From: Oerskovia turbata
Lineage (GTDB): Bacteria; Actinomycetota; Actinomycetes; Actinomycetales; Cellulomonadaceae
DNA: 43,704 bases
Direction of reading: 5' to 3'
Assembly: GCF_000718325.1 (NCBI RefSeq)
Contig: NZ_JOFV01000022.1
Coordinates: 1 to 43,704 of the forward strand
Position numbers and translations under genes: made by a program. Below the pieces are notes generated by a model, which did not search any database, was not told the DNA's origin, and saw nothing but the letters and a program-made list of their open reading frames with translations. This document shows, piece after piece, positions 41,028-43,704 of this stretch (position 1 is the stretch's first letter; each line of letters opens with the position of its first letter).

Positions 41028-42578
41028 GTGCCCTTTCGACGACGAGAGCAACCCCGCCAGATCGCCTTCGAGGCGGTCGACGACCTGGACGACGACCTGC
41101 TCGTGCCGCGGACCTCGCGTCCCGGCACGCCCTCCGACCGGCCTGACACCCCGCCCGACGACGTCGCTCCCGCCGGACCCGACGGCGTCGGCACGAGCGG
41201 TGGTGAGGACGGCATGGTCCCGGTTCCGCGCGACCCGAGGGCGCGCCGCCGCCGACGCCTGGTCGTCGCCGGCGTGGCCGGGGCCCTCGTGCTCGTCCTC
41301 GGCGGGCTCACCGCGGTGGACGTGGTCCGCGCCCGCCAGGCCGACGCGTTGCTGCGGACGGCGCCGGGCGGGGTCGTCGGGCTGACGCAGCCGCCCGAGG
41401 AGGTCTGGAGCGTGGGCACCGGCGAGGCACGGCCTGCGTTCGTCGACGACCTCCTGCTCCTGGGCCTCGAGGACGCTCTGGTCGGCCACGACCTGTCCAC
41501 GGGGGAGGTGTCGTGGCGCCGGGAGGAGCTGGCAGGGTTCCGTTGCGGCACGGTGGGCCCGTTCGCCGAGGTGCCCTTCAGGACCTCGTTCGTCACCTGC
41601 CTGGGTGGTGGCGGACCGGTGGACGCCTTCCCGCGCGAGCCGTCCACGACCGTCGCCGTCCTGGGCTCCGACGGCGAGGTGCTCGCCCGACGTGACCTGG
41701 ACCCGTCGCGTGGAGTCTCCGAGGTCCTGCCCGACGGCGACCTGGTCAGGGCGGCCCGGGACGGCAGCGACCTCGTCGTGACGGTCGAGGACGCGCGGAC
41801 CGGCGAGGCCCGGTGGACGACGAGGGTCCCCCAGGTCGAGCCCGGTGAGGGACCTGGGCCCTGCGAGATCACGCAGGAGGACGGGTCGACCGTCGAGGAC
41901 CGGGAGTCCGTGTACTTCTTGAGCCTGGTCGGCGTCATCTCGGTCGCGGGGTGCGGCGTGGACGCGTCGCTCACGGAGCAGGGCGAGATCGTGAGCGGCG
42001 CCGACCGGGGATTCACCCGGCCCCTGAGCGACGGACGGCTCGCCCGTACGTCATGGGACGGACGGACGACGGACGTCCTGGACGAGGACGGCACGCTGCT
42101 CTGGTCCACCAGTGCTCTCGTCAGCGAGCCCCTCGCGACGGACGGCACGGCGCCACCGCTCCTGTTCGCGCAGGGCGGCTCAGGGTTCACGGCGTTCGAC
42201 GAGGACGGGCGCGAGCTCTGGTCCTTCTCCCGCTACGCCACCCGTGTCCTGCTCGTGACGAAGGATCTGACGGTCGTGGCCTCCTACCCCGGTGCGGTGG
42301 CGATCGACAACGCGACGGGTGAGGAGGTCTGGACGTGGAACGCCTCCGACAGCGGGGGATCGTCGACCAGCGACGTGACCGTGGCCTTCGCCGGCCGCGG
42401 TGCGCTGACGGTCGTCGTCGGGGTCGAGCCGGTCGAGAGGACGCGGTGGACCTCGATCGACCTGGCCGACGGCAGCGTGCGGTGGACCACGACGATCCCG
42501 GTCCAGGCCCACTCGTTCATGGCCGTCGGGGGCAGGCTCGTCAGCGCCGCAGACGGGAGGATCAGGGCATTCGGCTGA
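41028..42578 (+). CDS. Membrane-anchored PQQ-like beta-propeller protein
   Basis: A 516-residue protein. A disordered Pro/Asp-rich cytoplasmic segment (1-65) and a basic patch precede one membrane helix (about 77-99, LVVAGVAGALVLVLGGLTAV). The rest, outside the membrane, shows repeated blades of the PQQ/WD-like type: DLSTGEVSWRRE, DARTGEARWTTR, DNATGEEVWTWN and DLADGSVRWTTT. No enzyme motif is seen. Such proteins act as scaffolds or sensors. The start is the GTG six bases after a -10 box. No partner is defined by the neighbours. Confidence 0.8.
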   Translation: MPFRRREQPRQIAFEAVDDLDDDLLVPRTSRPGTPSDRPDTPPDDVAPAGPDGVGTSGGEDGMVPVPRDPRARRRRRLVVAGVAGALVLVLGGLTAVDVVRARQADALLRTAPGGVVGLTQPPEEVWSVGTGEARPAFVDDLLLLGLEDALVGHDLSTGEVSWRREELAGFRCGTVGPFAEVPFRTSFVTCLGGGGPVDAFPREPSTTVAVLGSDGEVLARRDLDPSRGVSEVLPDGDLVRAARDGSDLVVTVEDARTGEARWTTRVPQVEPGEGPGPCEITQEDGSTVEDRESVYFLSLVGVISVAGCGVDASLTEQGEIVSGADRGFTRPLSDGRLARTSWDGRTTDVLDEDGTLLWSTSALVSEPLATDGTAPPLLFAQGGSGFTAFDEDGRELWSFSRYATRVLLVTKDLTVVASYPGAVAIDNATGEEVWTWNASDSGGSSTSDVTVAFAGRGALTVVVGVEPVERTRWTSIDLADGSVRWTTTIPVQAHSFMAVGGRLVSAADGRIRAFG

Positions 42579-42640
42579 CGCGGGCTCACCTCGTGCGGGC
42601 GCCCGAGCCATGCGCAACGGCCCACCATGCGTGAAAAACC

Positions 42641-42741
42641 GTGCACGGCTGCGCGTTCTCCCCGGCAAGCCCGGGGCCCGTCGGGGCGCCGGACCCCGGG
42701 GCTGGAGCCCCGCTGTCGGCCCCGCGTGCACGTCGGTGCAC
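42641..42741. repeat. Three GTGCAC palindromes upstream of plsC
   Basis: GTGCAC occurs at 42641-42646 (within CCGTGCACGG), 42726-42731 and 42736-42741. The last two are four bases apart and cover the region just before the CACAAT -10 box (42739-42744). They are candidate operator sites. Confidence 0.4.
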
Positions 42742-42744
42742 AAT
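42739..42744 (+). promoter_or_regulatory. -10 box of the PlsC-type gene
   Basis: CACAAT ends six bases before the ATG at 42751, giving a leaderless arrangement. Confidence 0.45.
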
Positions 42745-42750
42745 GGTCCG

Positions 42751-43392
42751 ATGACGTATCGGGTGCTGAAGCTGATCCTGTCGCTCCTGGCCTTCACGCT
42801 GCTGAGGCCACGGGTGACCGGACTCAACAACATCCCCCGCCGCGGCCCCGTCATCCTGGCGAGCAACCACCTGTCGTTCGTGGACTCGCTCCTCATCCCC
42901 ATCGTCGCCCCGCGCCACGTCACGTTCCTCGCCAAGGCCGAGTACTTCACGGGCACCGGGCTCAAGGGGCGGATCTCCCGCTGGTTCTTCACGACCCTCG
43001 GCCACATCCCCGTGCAGCGCGACGACCCGCGCGCCGGGCAGCGCTCGCTCGAGGACGCGCTCGAGGTGCTCAACCGTGGGGGCGCGTTCGGGATCTACCC
43101 CGAGGGCACGCGGTCGCGCGACGGCAAGCTCCACAAGGGACACACCGGGGTCGCCTGGCTCGCGCTCGCGGGCCACGCACCGATCGTGCCCGTCGCGATC
43201 CAGGGCACCGACAAGGTCCAGCCCGTCGGCTCGCGGATCCCGCGCATCCACCGTGTGACCGTCCAGTTCGGGGCGCCCATCGAGACCGCACGCCAGATCA
43301 CGTCGGGCAAGCCCGCGCAGGCCCGCCGCGAGCTCACCGAGCAGGTCATGGACTCGATCCACGCGATGAGCGGCCAGCAGCGCGCGAGCTGA
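42751..43392 (+). CDS. 1-acyl-sn-glycerol-3-phosphate acyltransferase (PlsC type)
   Basis: A 213-residue membrane-associated acyltransferase that would convert lysophosphatidate to phosphatidate. The catalytic NHxxxxD is NHLSFVD (about 36-42) and the phosphate-binding block is YPEGTRSRDG (about 117-126), with VPVAIQGT as the fourth family motif. The N-terminal ~16 residues are hydrophobic. The ATG at 42751 was chosen over an earlier in-frame ATG at 42610 because the extension is unlike the family and the promoter lies inside it. Multiple PlsC paralogues are usual in actinobacteria, so the exact substrate is open. Confidence 0.9.
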   Translation: MTYRVLKLILSLLAFTLLRPRVTGLNNIPRRGPVILASNHLSFVDSLLIPIVAPRHVTFLAKAEYFTGTGLKGRISRWFFTTLGHIPVQRDDPRAGQRSLEDALEVLNRGGAFGIYPEGTRSRDGKLHKGHTGVAWLALAGHAPIVPVAIQGTDKVQPVGSRIPRIHRVTVQFGAPIETARQITSGKPAQARRELTEQVMDSIHAMSGQQRAS

Positions 43393-43451
43393 CCGGCCGC
43401 CGGTCACCGATCGGCCAGGACACGCCACGTTCCTGAGAAGGACGTGCAAGA

Positions 43452-43481
43452 CCTGCCCGGTCGTGATGTGCTCGGGGCAGG
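43452..43481 (+). terminator. Possible terminator after the PlsC-type gene
   Basis: A 7-base stem CCTGCCC/GGGCAGG (43452-43458 with 43475-43481) closes a 16-base loop about 60 bases past the stop. There is no U-tract, so confidence is low. Confidence 0.35.
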
Positions 43482-43548
43482 GCCACGTGCCCCAGGGATC
43501 GCGCCCGGCGGGTCCGCCCGCCACCGCCGCGCCCCGAGGGCTTCCGAC

Positions 43549-43579
43549 TTGACCTCAACCACGGTTGAGGTCCTAGCGT
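43549..43579 (+). promoter_or_regulatory. SoxR/MerR-type promoter of the superoxide dismutase gene
   Basis: The -35 TTGACC (43549-43554) and -10 TAGCGT (43574-43579) are separated by 19 bases, the long spacer of MerR-family promoters. A perfect dyad with arms GACCTCAACC and GGTTGAGGTC and an AC centre (43551-43572) fills the spacer. Its outer CCTCAA...TTGAGG equals the SoxR-box consensus ends. Confidence 0.7.
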
Positions 43580-43606
43580 GGCCGACACCGAACGAGAGGA
43601 CTCACC

Positions 43607-43704
43607 ATGGCTGTCTACACCCTTCCCGAGCTGTCGTACGACTACGGCGCACTCGAGCCCCACATCTCCGGCCGCATCATGGAGCTGCACCACTCCAAGC
43701 ACCA
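43607..43704 (+). CDS. Superoxide dismutase (Fe/Mn type), N-terminal part
   Basis: The first 32 codons read [20 protein letters not shown], then [13 protein letters not shown]. This is the classical N-terminus of Fe/Mn superoxide dismutases, including the first metal-ligand histidine in MELHHSKHH. The gene runs off the right edge. GAGAGGA lies 7 bases before the ATG. Its promoter carries a SoxR-like dyad, implying induction by redox-cycling compounds. Confidence 0.93.
   Translation, partial: MAVYTLPELSYDYGALEPHISGRIMELHHSKH

Noticed and set aside
42610..42750. Upstream start for the acyltransferase
   Set aside because: The additional 47 residues are Arg/Pro/Gly-rich, unlike PlsC, and contain the -10 box and palindromes.

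Overview
The window is high-GC DNA with dense genes, strong C/G third-position bias and many GTG starts. Several genes have a TAnnnT -10 box only 6-7 bases before the start codon. Together with RicR/CsoR-type copper control, a SAM-IV-like riboswitch and ABC sugar importers lacking a local ATPase, this points to an actinobacterium. The best guess is a Micrococcales relative of Cellulomonas, Oerskovia or Cellulosimicrobium. The genus is inferred and was not tested by a search.

Layout. 1-142 is the tail of an unidentified, possibly mobile, gene. 220-2327 (minus) is a LytTR-type two-component system, followed by a YbjJ-like MFS exporter, a PhzF-fold protein and a VOC protein. 5296-11235 (minus) is a polyol or sugar operon: polyol permease, FGGY kinase, D-2-hydroxyacid dehydrogenase, class II aldolase and zinc alcohol dehydrogenase. 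It ends at a hairpin terminator and faces a divergent SorC-type regulator across an operator cluster. 12465-16116 holds housekeeping and stress genes: an FBP-domain protein, a 34-residue basic protein, a VOC protein, a rhomboid-like membrane protein, an AhpD-like protein and a universal stress protein.

16174-24715 is a copper-resistance region. Four copies of a CsoR-type operator separate a DHA2 exporter (minus) from copZ, an exported HxH protein, copA, a YHS protein, an FAD oxidoreductase, an MFS exporter and csoR (plus). CsoR is expected to shut the region off when copper is low. 24861-25714 holds two small membrane proteins.

25820-29470 (minus) is a methionine operon, metF-metE. It is preceded by a SAM-clan riboswitch and a 36-codon leader ORF whose stop overlaps the metF start. 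29705-31300 is a less GC-rich accessory gene. It joins an Abi_2 (HEPN) abortive-infection domain to a C-terminal part that resembles the MbcA/ParS/Xre antitoxin-type domain. It is the best candidate here for an undescribed defence system.

31670-39626 (minus) is an alpha-glucoside uptake operon: ROK regulator, two permeases, binding protein, GH15 and GH31 hydrolases. Imported oligosaccharide would be hydrolysed in the cytoplasm. 39752-43704 (plus) holds an NYN-LOTUS RNA-binding or nuclease protein, a beta-propeller membrane protein, a PlsC acyltransferase and the start of a superoxide dismutase gene behind a SoxR-box-like promoter. No tRNA, rRNA or CRISPR array was seen.
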